From: Bacteroidota bacterium
GTDB lineage: Bacteria; Bacteroidota; Bacteroidia; Cytophagales; Cytophagaceae
Reading direction: 5' to 3'
DNA length: 64,000 bases
Assembly: GCA_023391415.1 (NCBI GenBank)
Contig: JAEWAY010000011.1
Coordinates: 241,198-305,197 of the forward strand
In this document: positions 9,386 to 16,937 of the stretch, one piece after another
How positions within the stretch are numbered: the stretch's first letter is position 1
Layout of the letters: the number at the start of each line of letters is the position of its first letter
Translations under genes and position numbers: made by a program
The notes under the pieces: generated by a model
The model's input: the letters and a program-made list of their open reading frames with translations, nothing else
Told to the model about the DNA's origin: nothing
Database searches by the model: none

Positions 9386-10071
9386 GCCTGTTCTCCGGAT
9401 GAGTGGTTTTTTAATGATTGGACGAATTCCTCGGGAGAGCAGGCGTCCTGCACCCGCATGTCGCCGACGCGTACTCTGCGCAGCGCCGTCATGCACGCGC
9501 CCACGCCCAGCGCTTCTCCAAAGTCACGGACCAGACTTCGGACATATGTTCCCTTAGAGCATACCAGCCGGAATTCAATAATTGGAAGTTTTACGCTGGT
9601 AAGTTCAAATTCGCGAATAAAAATCTGACGTTCCTTTAATACCGCTTCTTTTCCTTCGCGGGCTAATTTATACGCTCTTTTTCCGTCTACCCTCACAGCG
9701 GAATATAAGGGAGGTGTCTGGCGGATTGTACCGAGAAAAGGAAGAATAGCGGCCTGGATTTGCTCAAGGCTGATTCCTTCGAGGGAGAATTCTCCGTCGA
9801 AATCTGTCTCCAGATCGACGCTGGGAGTTGTTTTGCCCAGCAGCATTGTAGCCGTATATTCTTTTTCCCGCTCTTGAAAAGACTCAATTTGCTTGGTCTT
9901 TTTGCCGGTGCAAAGGATTAATAGTCCTGTGGCCAAGGGATCGAGCGTACCCGCGTGGCCAATTTTTTTTATTTTGGCGGTTCCCCGTATTTTCTTTACG
10001 ACATCAAAGGATGTCCATTGATAGGGTTTGTCGATTAGAAGGACTTCGCCTTCGGTAAAATCGTACATCAT
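9382..10071 (-). CDS. truB: tRNA pseudouridine(55) synthase
   Basis: Makes pseudouridine 55 in the T-loop of tRNAs. 229 residues, the short form lacking a large C-terminal PUA domain, as usual in this phylum. GHAGTLDPLATGLL carries the catalytic Asp44, and the N-terminal LLIDKPYQWTSFDVV and central TPPLYSAVRVDGKRAY are family signatures. It overlaps ribF by 4 bp and follows uppP by 5 bp. Confidence 0.96.
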   Translation of the reverse strand: MMYDFTEGEVLLIDKPYQWTSFDVVKKIRGTAKIKKIGHAGTLDPLATGLLILCTGKKTKQIESFQEREKEYTATMLLGKTTPSVDLETDFDGEFSLEGISLEQIQAAILPFLGTIRQTPPLYSAVRVDGKRAYKLAREGKEAVLKERQIFIREFELTSVKLPIIEFRLVCSKGTYVRSLVRDFGEALGVGACMTALRRVRVGDMRVQDACSPEEFVQSLKNHSSGEQA

Positions 10072-10076
10072 CTAAA

Positions 10077-10856
10077 TCAAACAATCTGAAGGTCATAACC
10101 CATAAACAGGCATACCAGAATCGTTAATCCTACGATGATCCGGTAGTATCCGAAGGCCTTGAAACCATACTTGGTCACAAAGGCTATGAAGGTCTTTATG
10201 GCTAGCAAGGCGACGACAAAGGCCACCAGGTTGCCTACGAGCAACAGGTTGATGTTGTCGGCGGTGATGTATTGGTAATCTTTGAGCAGCTTGTAGCAGG
10301 AGGCCGCGAACATGGTGGGTACCGCCAGAAAAAACGAGAATTCAGCCGCGTTCTTTTTGGTAAGCTTTTGCGTCATGCCGCCAATGATGGTCGCCGCGGA
10401 CCGGCTTACGCCCGGAATCATGGCTATACACTGAAAGAGTCCGATTACAAAAGCGTTTTTGTAGGTTACTGTAGCGTGTTCATCCGGGTTTTTAAAGAAA
10501 CTGTCAATGACGATCAGTATGATGCCGCCCAAAACGAGACTTACGGCGACAACGGCGACGTTTTCCAGCAACTGATCTATCAGGTCTCCAAACAGGAAAC
10601 CCAGTATCGCCGCGGGAATGAAAGCGACTAAAAGTTTGTAATAGAAATCCAGAGACTTGAAAAATCTCCGCCAGTACAATACAATGACGGAAAGTATGGC
10701 CCCAAACTGGATGTTGACGGTAAATACTTTTACGATTTGTTCGCTACCTATGCCCAGTAAGGCTGAAGTAATGATCATATGTCCTGTGGACGATACCGGC
10801 AGAAACTCGGTTAGACCCTCCACGATCGCCAGGATAATAGCGTCTATGAAATTCAT
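10077..10856 (-). CDS. uppP: Undecaprenyl-diphosphatase
   Basis: Integral membrane BacA/UppP phosphatase that recycles the lipid carrier of peptidoglycan synthesis. 259 residues, about eight membrane segments. The two active-site motifs are visible: EGLTEFLPVSSTGHM (residues 14-28) and PGVSRSAATIIGG (about 148-160). Its start overlaps the DUF3098 stop (ATGA type). Overexpression in other bacteria gives bacitracin tolerance; here the context is housekeeping. Confidence 0.96.
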   Translation of the reverse strand: MNFIDAIILAIVEGLTEFLPVSSTGHMIITSALLGIGSEQIVKVFTVNIQFGAILSVIVLYWRRFFKSLDFYYKLLVAFIPAAILGFLFGDLIDQLLENVAVVAVSLVLGGIILIVIDSFFKNPDEHATVTYKNAFVIGLFQCIAMIPGVSRSAATIIGGMTQKLTKKNAAEFSFFLAVPTMFAASCYKLLKDYQYITADNINLLLVGNLVAFVVALLAIKTFIAFVTKYGFKAFGYYRIIVGLTILVCLFMGYDLQIV

Positions 10857-11068
10857 TCGTTTGTTTTAGGCTTGTAAAAAATAGCGAAGAATTGAATAAT
10901 AAAACCGGTAAAAACGACTAATGGACCAAGTGTCAGGCCGAGAAATCCGAATCCATAAGGTTCCGTATCCAGAGACATGATTATAAAGCCGAGAAACAGA
11001 ATAAGGATTCCCGCTATCATGATGAGATAGTTCGCTTTTCCGAAGACTTGTTTATTGTTATTCTGCAT
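10853..11068 (-). CDS. DUF3098 small membrane protein
   Basis: 71 residues from ATG 11068 (MQNNNKQVFG). The frame could extend to TTG 11092, but that would run into the ftsX stop. Two hydrophobic segments (about 13-35 and 43-62) are separated by a short polar turn. DUF3098 proteins lie between ftsX and uppP in very many Bacteroidota, as here. Function unknown; the conserved position suggests a role tied to division or cell-wall synthesis. It overlaps uppP by 4 bp. Confidence 0.85.
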   Translation of the reverse strand: MQNNNKQVFGKANYLIMIAGILILFLGFIIMSLDTEPYGFGFLGLTLGPLVVFTGFIIQFFAIFYKPKTNE

Positions 11069-11075
11069 AAAAAAA

Positions 11076-11972
11076 TTAATAAAGTTCGTCAAGTGATAGT
11101 TTGAGGTATTTGTTTACCGCTCTGTATGAGCTGAACAGCCCGATCACGACACCCAAAAATATCAGGGCGAGAAATATCAGCAGCATATCCGACACGTCCG
11201 ATAATACTTTGAGCTCGGAGACCTTGGCGTAAAGATATTGAAGAATTATGAATAAACTAAATGAAGCGAGAAGGCCGCTCAGGAGTCCTTGTGTCATTGA
11301 TCTGAATAAGAACGGTTTTTGTATAAAAGATTTTGTAGCGCCGACCAGTTGCATGCTTCTGATTAGAAATCTCTGGGAGAATAACGCGAGTTTTAGCGTG
11401 TTGTTGATTAACAGTATGGATGTGAATAACAGAATGGCGGCGAAAATGATTAGGATAAAGCCGATTTTTTTGATGTTGTCGTTGATCTGATTGATCAGGC
11501 TTTCCTTGTAGTCGACTTCATATATACCCTTCACGCCGGTCAGGTGGGCCTTTACTTTTTTGAGACTGACGGAATCCGCGTATTGTTGCTCAATCCGGAT
11601 AGCGAAAGAGGAGCGCAGGGGATTATCGCCGATAATGGTATAAAAATCTTCACCAGTTTCATTGATGAAACGCCTGGCCGCTTCTTCTTTGCTGATATAG
11701 GTGATAGCGGCTTCGCTGTCGTCGCGTCTTACAAAAGGAAACTCCTGGATAACTGTTTTGACGGAATCTTCCTGTTCGGGCGTGAGTGTTTTTTCCAGAT
11801 AAGCGTGTACTTCAAATTTGTCTTTTATGATTTCGGACAATTTGCTGGCGTGCATGACGAGAAGCGCGAACAGGCCAATGACAAAAAGCGCCAGCGTGAT
11901 GCTTAGCATCACTGTAAAATATGGGTAGCTGCCCAGTTTTTTACGTTTTAGTTTATGAAGTTTTCCCGCCAT
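11076..11972 (-). CDS. ftsX: Cell division protein FtsX (ABC permease)
   Basis: 298 residues, with the classic FtsX topology: a cytoplasmic N-terminus with KRKKLGSYPYF, TM1 at about 20-43, a large extracytoplasmic domain (about 45-165), then three C-terminal membrane segments. The PLFRSMTQG/GATKSFIQKPF region is the FtsX permease signature. With FtsE it controls cell-wall hydrolases at the septum; ftsE is not adjacent, as is common in this phylum. It is the first gene of the minus-strand run. Confidence 0.92.
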   Translation of the reverse strand: MAGKLHKLKRKKLGSYPYFTVMLSITLALFVIGLFALLVMHASKLSEIIKDKFEVHAYLEKTLTPEQEDSVKTVIQEFPFVRRDDSEAAITYISKEEAARRFINETGEDFYTIIGDNPLRSSFAIRIEQQYADSVSLKKVKAHLTGVKGIYEVDYKESLINQINDNIKKIGFILIIFAAILLFTSILLINNTLKLALFSQRFLIRSMQLVGATKSFIQKPFLFRSMTQGLLSGLLASFSLFIILQYLYAKVSELKVLSDVSDMLLIFLALIFLGVVIGLFSSYRAVNKYLKLSLDELY

Positions 11973-12042
11973 CTATCAGGTGACATTTTTTTAAAGATAT
12001 TTTAATACCACTGAAGTTGCAAGACTAGAGCGCGGAAAGACT

Positions 12043-12110
12043 AAAAAAAACGTTCGTGAAAAGGCTCGTTCTCTTTTTATTAAAACGATGAAGAAGCCCT
12101 TTCACGAACG
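12043..12110 (-). terminator. Terminator of the sigma/anti-sigma operon
   Basis: Long stem: CGTTCGTGAAAAGGCT (12051-12066) pairs with 12095-12110 with one mismatch. On the minus strand it is followed by eight T residues (complement of 12043-12050). It lies 24 bp beyond the anti-sigma stop codon. Confidence 0.75.
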
Positions 12111-12134
12111 AAACCCGTTATGGTTTACTTGAGA

Positions 12135-12995
12135 TTATTTGACGCGCAATTGTTCAAGCTGGTTTTTCAGCTCAAGATCGGTAATAGCGTCAAGGTTGGA
12201 CGCGTCATAGGTATTGGCGTTGAGCTTATAGAACGCGCCTTTGAAATACAGGTAAAGTTCTTTGCCAAGATTGCTGTTCAGCTCAAGGATTTCGTATGGT
12301 TCAGAGTTAAGCGCTCCATATAGGAAAACCTTGTTGTTGTAGTATTTATAGCGTGTAGGGCCTTCCTGATCAATCAGGTCGACGCTTAGTTTTTCCTTGG
12401 TATCCACTACTTTGGCGATATCCGGATTGGGAAGGGTTACCTGTTTGTCTATTCCTTCCTCAATTAGGAAGGAGTCGTTCATGTCGGGAGTTTTCGCTAC
12501 TACGTCCGGCTGACTTACCAGAGGAGCGATATGTTGTCCGGAAACGTGTTCCTTTATATTCGCCGCCGTTTTCCCGTCTACGGGAGGTAAATCCGTTTTT
12601 TCAATTTTTTCCGGAGAGGAAACCGTTTCGACTGGCCGCGCCGCTTCCGGAACACTCACTTCCAATATTGGTTGAGGGAGTTTCTCATTTTCCGGAGCCG
12701 AAGGGATAAGGACGTACGCGCCGATACCGAGTATGGAAAGCAATAATATGGAGGCCGCGATTTTACCAGCGTCCTTCCACTGACTTTTAGGTATTTCGAT
12801 GGCGTCGAGCCTGGCTTTTAACTCCGCCTTCCGATATTGACGGATGGCCTGAAGCGTATCTTGCTCTACGCTTACTTCCCGAGCGAGCAAAGGATCTCTG
12901 CTCATCGCTGTTTCGAACGCGATTTTCTGATCCGGCTCCAGTCTGTCCAGCAGATACGCCTCAATCGTTTCTTTATCAAATTCGGGTCCTTTCAT
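12135..12995 (-). CDS. Probable anti-sigma factor
   Basis: 286 residues. The N-terminal cytoplasmic part (1-75; EAYLLDRLEPDQKIAFE resembles a zinc-less anti-sigma domain) is followed by one membrane segment (about 81-98, AASILLLSILGIGAYVLI) and a Pro/Glu/Lys-rich periplasmic domain. It follows an ECF sigma-factor gene with a 10-bp gap, so the inference is that it holds that sigma factor inactive at the membrane. The periplasmic part ends in a conserved-looking domain (RYKYYNNKVFLYG) that may sense the signal. The signal itself cannot be guessed. Confidence 0.7.
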   Translation of the reverse strand: MKGPEFDKETIEAYLLDRLEPDQKIAFETAMSRDPLLAREVSVEQDTLQAIRQYRKAELKARLDAIEIPKSQWKDAGKIAASILLLSILGIGAYVLIPSAPENEKLPQPILEVSVPEAARPVETVSSPEKIEKTDLPPVDGKTAANIKEHVSGQHIAPLVSQPDVVAKTPDMNDSFLIEEGIDKQVTLPNPDIAKVVDTKEKLSVDLIDQEGPTRYKYYNNKVFLYGALNSEPYEILELNSNLGKELYLYFKGAFYKLNANTYDASNLDAITDLELKNQLEQLRVK

Positions 12996-13005
12996 ATATA
13001 CTGCG

Positions 13006-13548
13006 CTAATCTAAGAAATCACTGGCTGAATAGGTAGCCTTGATTTTATTGTCTAACTCTTTCTTGCACTTATACTTTTTAGTTTTGGCCGTATCCGCGT
13101 TCGCGAAACCCAGCCGCTCCGCTATCTCGACCATGGATAGCCGGTCAAAATAATAATACGTCAGGATTTTTCTGCAGGTATCGCCGAGTTCCCGCAGGCA
13201 TTGTTGAATAATTTCTCCGCGTTCGCGGGCGTCCTGATCCGGAAATTCCGAGCGCTCCGGTTGCTCATACGTATGTCTTTTTTTTCGCTCCAGTTCCTTT
13301 CTCCACAAGTTTTGGCATATGCTGTAGAGGTACGTACTTATTTTTGAAGTAAGCGTAAAGTTTTTATCAGCTATAACCTTTTGCCAAAAAACGATGAGCG
13401 CCTCCTGATAGATATCTTTGGCTTCTTCTTCGGAACCATTGTTTTTTAAGATCATTTTCAGCATCATCTTGAAATTCTTTTTGTATAGAAAGTCAAGCGC
13501 TGATTCGTCTCCTTGTTTAATTTTAGCGATGATCTCCAGGTCTTTCAT
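13006..13548 (-). CDS. ECF-family RNA polymerase sigma factor
   Basis: 180 residues, a normal length for group 4 sigma factors. Region 2 (about 15-85) includes AKDIYQEALIVFWQK; region 4 (about 110-165) has CRKILTYYYFDRLSMVEIAERLGF with a helix-turn-helix. It is the first gene of a two-gene operon with the membrane anti-sigma factor, closed by the terminator at 12043-12110. Such pairs usually regulate themselves. No target promoter can be assigned from the sequence. Confidence 0.9.
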   Translation of the reverse strand: MKDLEIIAKIKQGDESALDFLYKKNFKMMLKMILKNNGSEEEAKDIYQEALIVFWQKVIADKNFTLTSKISTYLYSICQNLWRKELERKKRHTYEQPERSEFPDQDARERGEIIQQCLRELGDTCRKILTYYYFDRLSMVEIAERLGFANADTAKTKKYKCKKELDNKIKATYSASDFLD

Positions 13549-13979
13549 TGTATAAATACGTGCTGTCTTTTTCAGGTAACCCTGATTAAAAAAAGTTTTT
13601 CACAGATAAAACTTTTATTCTTGAATATTAGTTTATTATTGTTCTTTTTTCTTTGCCTTGAGGTAAATGAAATTAGGTTTTCAACTAGTTTGATTTGTAC
13701 GAAGGATCCGGGATCCAGGTTAAAGTCTTATGATACGATAGTTGATATCGCTGATCGCGTAAAGGTGACCGTTGTTATATTGGACTTTGAAATCAGGGCA
13801 TAGGTGAAAAAGTATCGAAATATACGTTTTTAAGCGGGATATGGAAATAGGTACGCGTGTTTTTGTACTTAACTGGATAAAAATAGTATTATTTTTAATC
13901 GAGCCCGTTTAAACATAGCGATCCGGCTTCCGGTTATCTATAGACAATTTCCATTGATTCACTCTTAAAATCATTGTCT
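13549..13979. other. Intergenic region without recognisable gene
   Basis: About 430 bp between the divergent sigma-factor gene and the DUF2188 gene. It should carry both promoters but I see no exact TAnnTTTG match. There is a short inverted repeat GGATCCGGGATCC near 13,704-13,716. Open frames here are short and do not look coding. Confidence 0.4.
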
Positions 13980-14426
13980 ATGTTGTACTCGCCTATGCAA
14001 TATCCGGCTTCGTTTGGCATGCTCGCGCCAGAAGTCAGACGATTAGCCATCGAAATAGCCAATCGCCTTTTGGAAGAAGGGCTTGAAAGAAATATTACGG
14101 AACACATCGCGATCGCCAACAGTGGAGAGCGGGCCAAGATCGCTTCTTCCGGTACCAACTCCAGTATCGCGGACTGTACGATTCATGTTATTCCTCATAA
14201 GGATGGCTGGGCTATCATCTCACAGGATGTAAAAAGAGTATACGCGGTATACCAGTCTAAAAAAGAAGCGGTGCAAAAGGCCAGAACATACGCTAAGTGT
14301 GTCAAGTTTAAGCTTTTTATTCATTGTGAGCAGGGATTTATAAAGGATTCTGAAAATTTTATAGTCAATCGGCCGATCACGCTTTCATCGGACAGGCTTC
14401 CTTATTCGAAGATGCATTTCAATTGA
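13980..14426 (+). CDS. DUF2188-like protein
   Basis: 148 residues from ATG 13980; TTG 13974 is an alternative. The C-terminal part (about 63-115) has HVIPHKDGWAIISQDVKR followed by YQSKKEAVQKARTYAKC, the pattern of DUF2188, a small beta-alpha domain where a repeated basic segment follows a GW core. The N-terminal part (EVRRLAIEIANRLLEEG) is helical. No signal peptide. Function unknown. It stands alone and is followed by an intrinsic terminator. Confidence 0.65.
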   Translation: MLYSPMQYPASFGMLAPEVRRLAIEIANRLLEEGLERNITEHIAIANSGERAKIASSGTNSSIADCTIHVIPHKDGWAIISQDVKRVYAVYQSKKEAVQKARTYAKCVKFKLFIHCEQGFIKDSENFIVNRPITLSSDRLPYSKMHFN

Positions 14427-14460
14427 CGCTAAAAATATTTTTGTCAGGTGATTTTTTGAT

Positions 14461-14490
14461 AAAAGAGGCTGTGAAGAGCCTCTTTTTTTT
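14461..14490 (+). terminator. Terminator between convergent genes
   Basis: Ten-bp stem AAAAGAGGCT/AGCCTCTTTT with loop GTGAAG, followed by further T residues to 14490. It lies 35 bp after the DUF2188 gene and touches the 3' end of the minus-strand baeRF gene, so it can serve both strands. Confidence 0.8.
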
Positions 14491-15655
14491 AATACCGATA
14501 GACAGCGGTCATATGTACAGGTACTTCTTTTTCGGGAAGCTGTTCGTAAGTATCGACCTGCGTGACGTTGCCTTTGTGGTAGAGCGTATGCCAGACTATA
14601 TCGTTGACAATATGGATATCATTTTCATGCTGGTTTTCGTGAAATTCCAACTGGTCATTTTTTTTGATTTCCGCCCATATGTCGGTATCTTTTACAAAAC
14701 ACAGGCTTTCGATCCTGCCAGCCAGCGCGGCCAGGTAGATGTCCTGTAAATCATAGCTTGTTTTGCCGGACCCGGACCATGCCTGGTAGCGCTTGAGATC
14801 GTTCCGGCGCGGCTTCAATACCTCCTTTCGGGCGATGTCCCATCCTTTGGCATGAATTTCTTCTGGTTGCAGTTCCGTATAGTTTCCGTCAATGCCTTCT
14901 TCAAGGATTAGGGGGTATTTACTTGTTTTGCGAAAGAAACCCTGAATATGGTCGCCGCCCGCGAGCACCAGCGGCAGGCGGGTCTCGTTGAGGTAATTGT
15001 CGATCCCCTGACAAATCTTGCCGATATATTCCTGCAAATAGCGATCGCGTTTGTCAATCTCCTGGCGGTGTCCGTGAGTGGTAAAGATAATGCCATGGAA
15101 AGAAGCCATCGGCTTGCCGTTAAAGTGCTTCTGAAACTCGTAATATCGCGTCAACTCCTCCATGTCGGCCGGAATAAGGTCTTGGGGCAGGTCTTCCTTT
15201 TCGATATCGAACATATTGGCTCTGTACAACGTGATTTGGTCTCTGTTGATATTCAGAATATGAAAAGAAGTGCCTTCCGCGATCGATGGTGTCAATGGAC
15301 TAATGATGAAGTTTTTTGTTATAAAGTGACGCGGGGTAAAAGAAACAGGATACGTATCCCAGCGAAAGAACGACGAAGATAGGAATACGGCTAGCCCATC
15401 CTCCATATATCGCCAGACGGTGGAATCATCCAGAAGCCTGTACGCTGGCTCCAACAGACGCGCTATGTCGCGCTCCTGATAGCCTTTTTCGGATAGTTGA
15501 TGGCTAATCGCCTGCAATTCATTTTTGAACACAAGTTGATCTTCTTTGTCCGTTACCTGATAACCATACCGGTGTGTCGGTATAAAAATGGAAATACACA
15601 ATCCGTTCCTGATACTCCCGATTTTTTCGATATCTTCAATTGTTAGTCTTGCCAT
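14489..15655 (-). CDS. baeRF-family (release-factor-like) protein
   Basis: 388 residues from ATG 15655 (MARLTIEDIEKIG); a TTG three codons upstream is possible. The N-terminal CISIFIPTHRYGYQ and the central VLAGGDHIQGFFRKTSKYP match the bacterial archaeo-eukaryotic release factor families (baeRF, related to eRF1 domain 2). These proteins are predicted to act on stalled or specialised ribosomes, or on nucleic acids, but no bacterial member has a settled role. Cytoplasmic, no membrane segment. Single-gene unit. Confidence 0.7.
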   Translation of the reverse strand: MARLTIEDIEKIGSIRNGLCISIFIPTHRYGYQVTDKEDQLVFKNELQAISHQLSEKGYQERDIARLLEPAYRLLDDSTVWRYMEDGLAVFLSSSFFRWDTYPVSFTPRHFITKNFIISPLTPSIAEGTSFHILNINRDQITLYRANMFDIEKEDLPQDLIPADMEELTRYYEFQKHFNGKPMASFHGIIFTTHGHRQEIDKRDRYLQEYIGKICQGIDNYLNETRLPLVLAGGDHIQGFFRKTSKYPLILEEGIDGNYTELQPEEIHAKGWDIARKEVLKPRRNDLKRYQAWSGSGKTSYDLQDIYLAALAGRIESLCFVKDTDIWAEIKKNDQLEFHENQHENDIHIVNDIVWHTLYHKGNVTQVDTYEQLPEKEVPVHMTAVYRY

Positions 15656-15800
15656 ACCCTTCAATGCTTTTATTCAACCCTTGTATCCAAAACAGAGGGT
15701 TATGGCTAAACGTTCCTCCCATTCCTTATCTCATATACATGAATTTTGGACGTTTACAGCCTGATATATCTTGTTTCTTATTTTTTAAAATATTGTTGTA

Positions 15801-15829
15801 TTGTTTGTTATAGTATTTTAATAGCTTTG
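15801..15829 (+). promoter_or_regulatory. Candidate promoter for the DUF4198/TonB pair
   Basis: TTG at 15801-15803, an 18-bp spacer and TAGCTTTG at 15822-15829 fit the Bacteroidota -33/-7 pattern. The predicted start is near 15836, leaving a leader of about 110 nt before the ATG at 15947. The surroundings are strikingly AT-rich. Confidence 0.5.
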
Positions 15830-15946
15830 TTTGTAATTGATCTAAATATATTTAGTTTCGCGTAATAATGAAAAGACCTTGTTCCGATGCCGAGGTTTCA
15901 TGTCGGGCGGGACTATGTTTCGAGTGTTGTAAATGAAAAAAGATCA

Positions 15947-16672
15947 ATGAATATGTTTAGTAAAATTACGATGGTGGTGGCTGCCTTATTTATAGCCATG
16001 AGTGGCGCGTGGGCGCACGCTCTTTGGATTAAAACTGAAGCCACAGGTAAGAAAGGGCGGAAACAAGTGGTCGCTGTTCTGTATTCGGAGCCTGATGAAG
16101 ATCCTGAAAAGCTGGCTGACTGGTATTCCGATATGAAAGACTTCGAGTTGTGGGTTGTATCTCCGGATGGTAAAAAGGCAAAATTGACTACTACCGCGGG
16201 AGAAGACCGCTTTACCGCCGAATTTATCCCTGAACAGGATGGCGTATATACGGTATTCGCGGGGAAAAGCGCGAAGGATCTCGGAGGAACAACTGTATAT
16301 CAGTTTAACGCCAGCGCGCTGGTAGCGGTGGGTAGCGCGCGAAAAGGAGCGGACGCGGGCGTGAATGGAAACGAACTGGTTGTGTTTGCCGATCCTCTTA
16401 AAGTAAATAAAGTAAACTCTCCGATGAAACTACAAACGTTGGTGAATGGACAGAAACCCGCCGATAAGCTTTATGTAAGCGTTCATTCTCCAAGCGGCTG
16501 GTCGAGAAGTATCGCTACGGATGAAAATGGCGTAGCGGAATTTACGCCGCTATGGCCTGGAAATTATTCGATTGAAGTATCTAAAAGCTGGAAAGAAGCT
16601 GGTACGCATTACGATAAAGAGTACAAGGCTATCTGGCGTTGCGCTACCATCATCGCTGAGGTGAAGAAATAA
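15947..16672 (+). CDS. DUF4198-type periplasmic protein
   Basis: 241 residues from ATG 15947. A signal peptide (about 1-22, ending SGAWA) is followed by the His-containing start of the mature protein, AHALWIK, typical of DUF4198 proteins (metal-uptake accessory type, CbiK/NikK-like neighbours). The C-terminal half has a carboxypeptidase-regulatory-like beta domain (DENGVAEFTPLWPGNYSIEV). It precedes a TonB-type receptor gene, and such pairs often take up transition metals; the metal is unknown. The longer frame starting at 15887 adds residues that are not signal-like. Confidence 0.7.
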   Translation: MNMFSKITMVVAALFIAMSGAWAHALWIKTEATGKKGRKQVVAVLYSEPDEDPEKLADWYSDMKDFELWVVSPDGKKAKLTTTAGEDRFTAEFIPEQDGVYTVFAGKSAKDLGGTTVYQFNASALVAVGSARKGADAGVNGNELVVFADPLKVNKVNSPMKLQTLVNGQKPADKLYVSVHSPSGWSRSIATDENGVAEFTPLWPGNYSIEVSKSWKEAGTHYDKEYKAIWRCATIIAEVKK

Positions 16673-16741
16673 ACCATGGAAGCGCTATCGTTTACAATCA
16701 GTTAATGATTCTCCTGTACTATCCGGAATGAAGTAATACGA

Positions 16742-16781
16742 GATATGATGAGCTTCTCTCATGAGAGTCGCGTATGATATC
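16742..16781. repeat. 40-bp symmetric palindrome between DUF4198 and receptor genes
   Basis: Perfect 12-bp palindrome CTCTCATGAGAG (16756-16767) flanked at equal 6-bp distance by GATATGAT (16742-16749) and ATGATATC (16774-16781), which pair 7 of 8. The exact symmetry suggests a protein-binding site or an RNA hairpin in the 265-bp gap between the genes. A second inverted repeat, TTTGTT-TC-AACAAA, lies at 16895-16908 just before the receptor gene. Confidence 0.5.
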
Positions 16782-16937
16782 TGAAAAGAACATGAGTTCA
16801 GGCGGGTTTGCCGGTGTTGGGTGAATCCGCCTTCCGGTTCTCACACTTGTCCTGAATTGCTCTTCCTGTTCATTTTTTGCCTCCGGTAATATTCTTTGTT
16901 TCAACAAATATTGGTTTACAAATTGAAATTCAATTTT

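Noticed and set aside
9386..9496. Longer ribF start
   Set aside because: The added residues are the antisense-like overlap with truB and not conserved in type; the ATGA overlap at 9385 is the normal arrangement.
16790..16880. Possible cobalamin riboswitch before the TonB-type receptor
   Set aside because: The stretch has GGCGG/CCGCC pairing and GGGTGAATCC, but the conserved B12-box and the GCCACTG core are missing.
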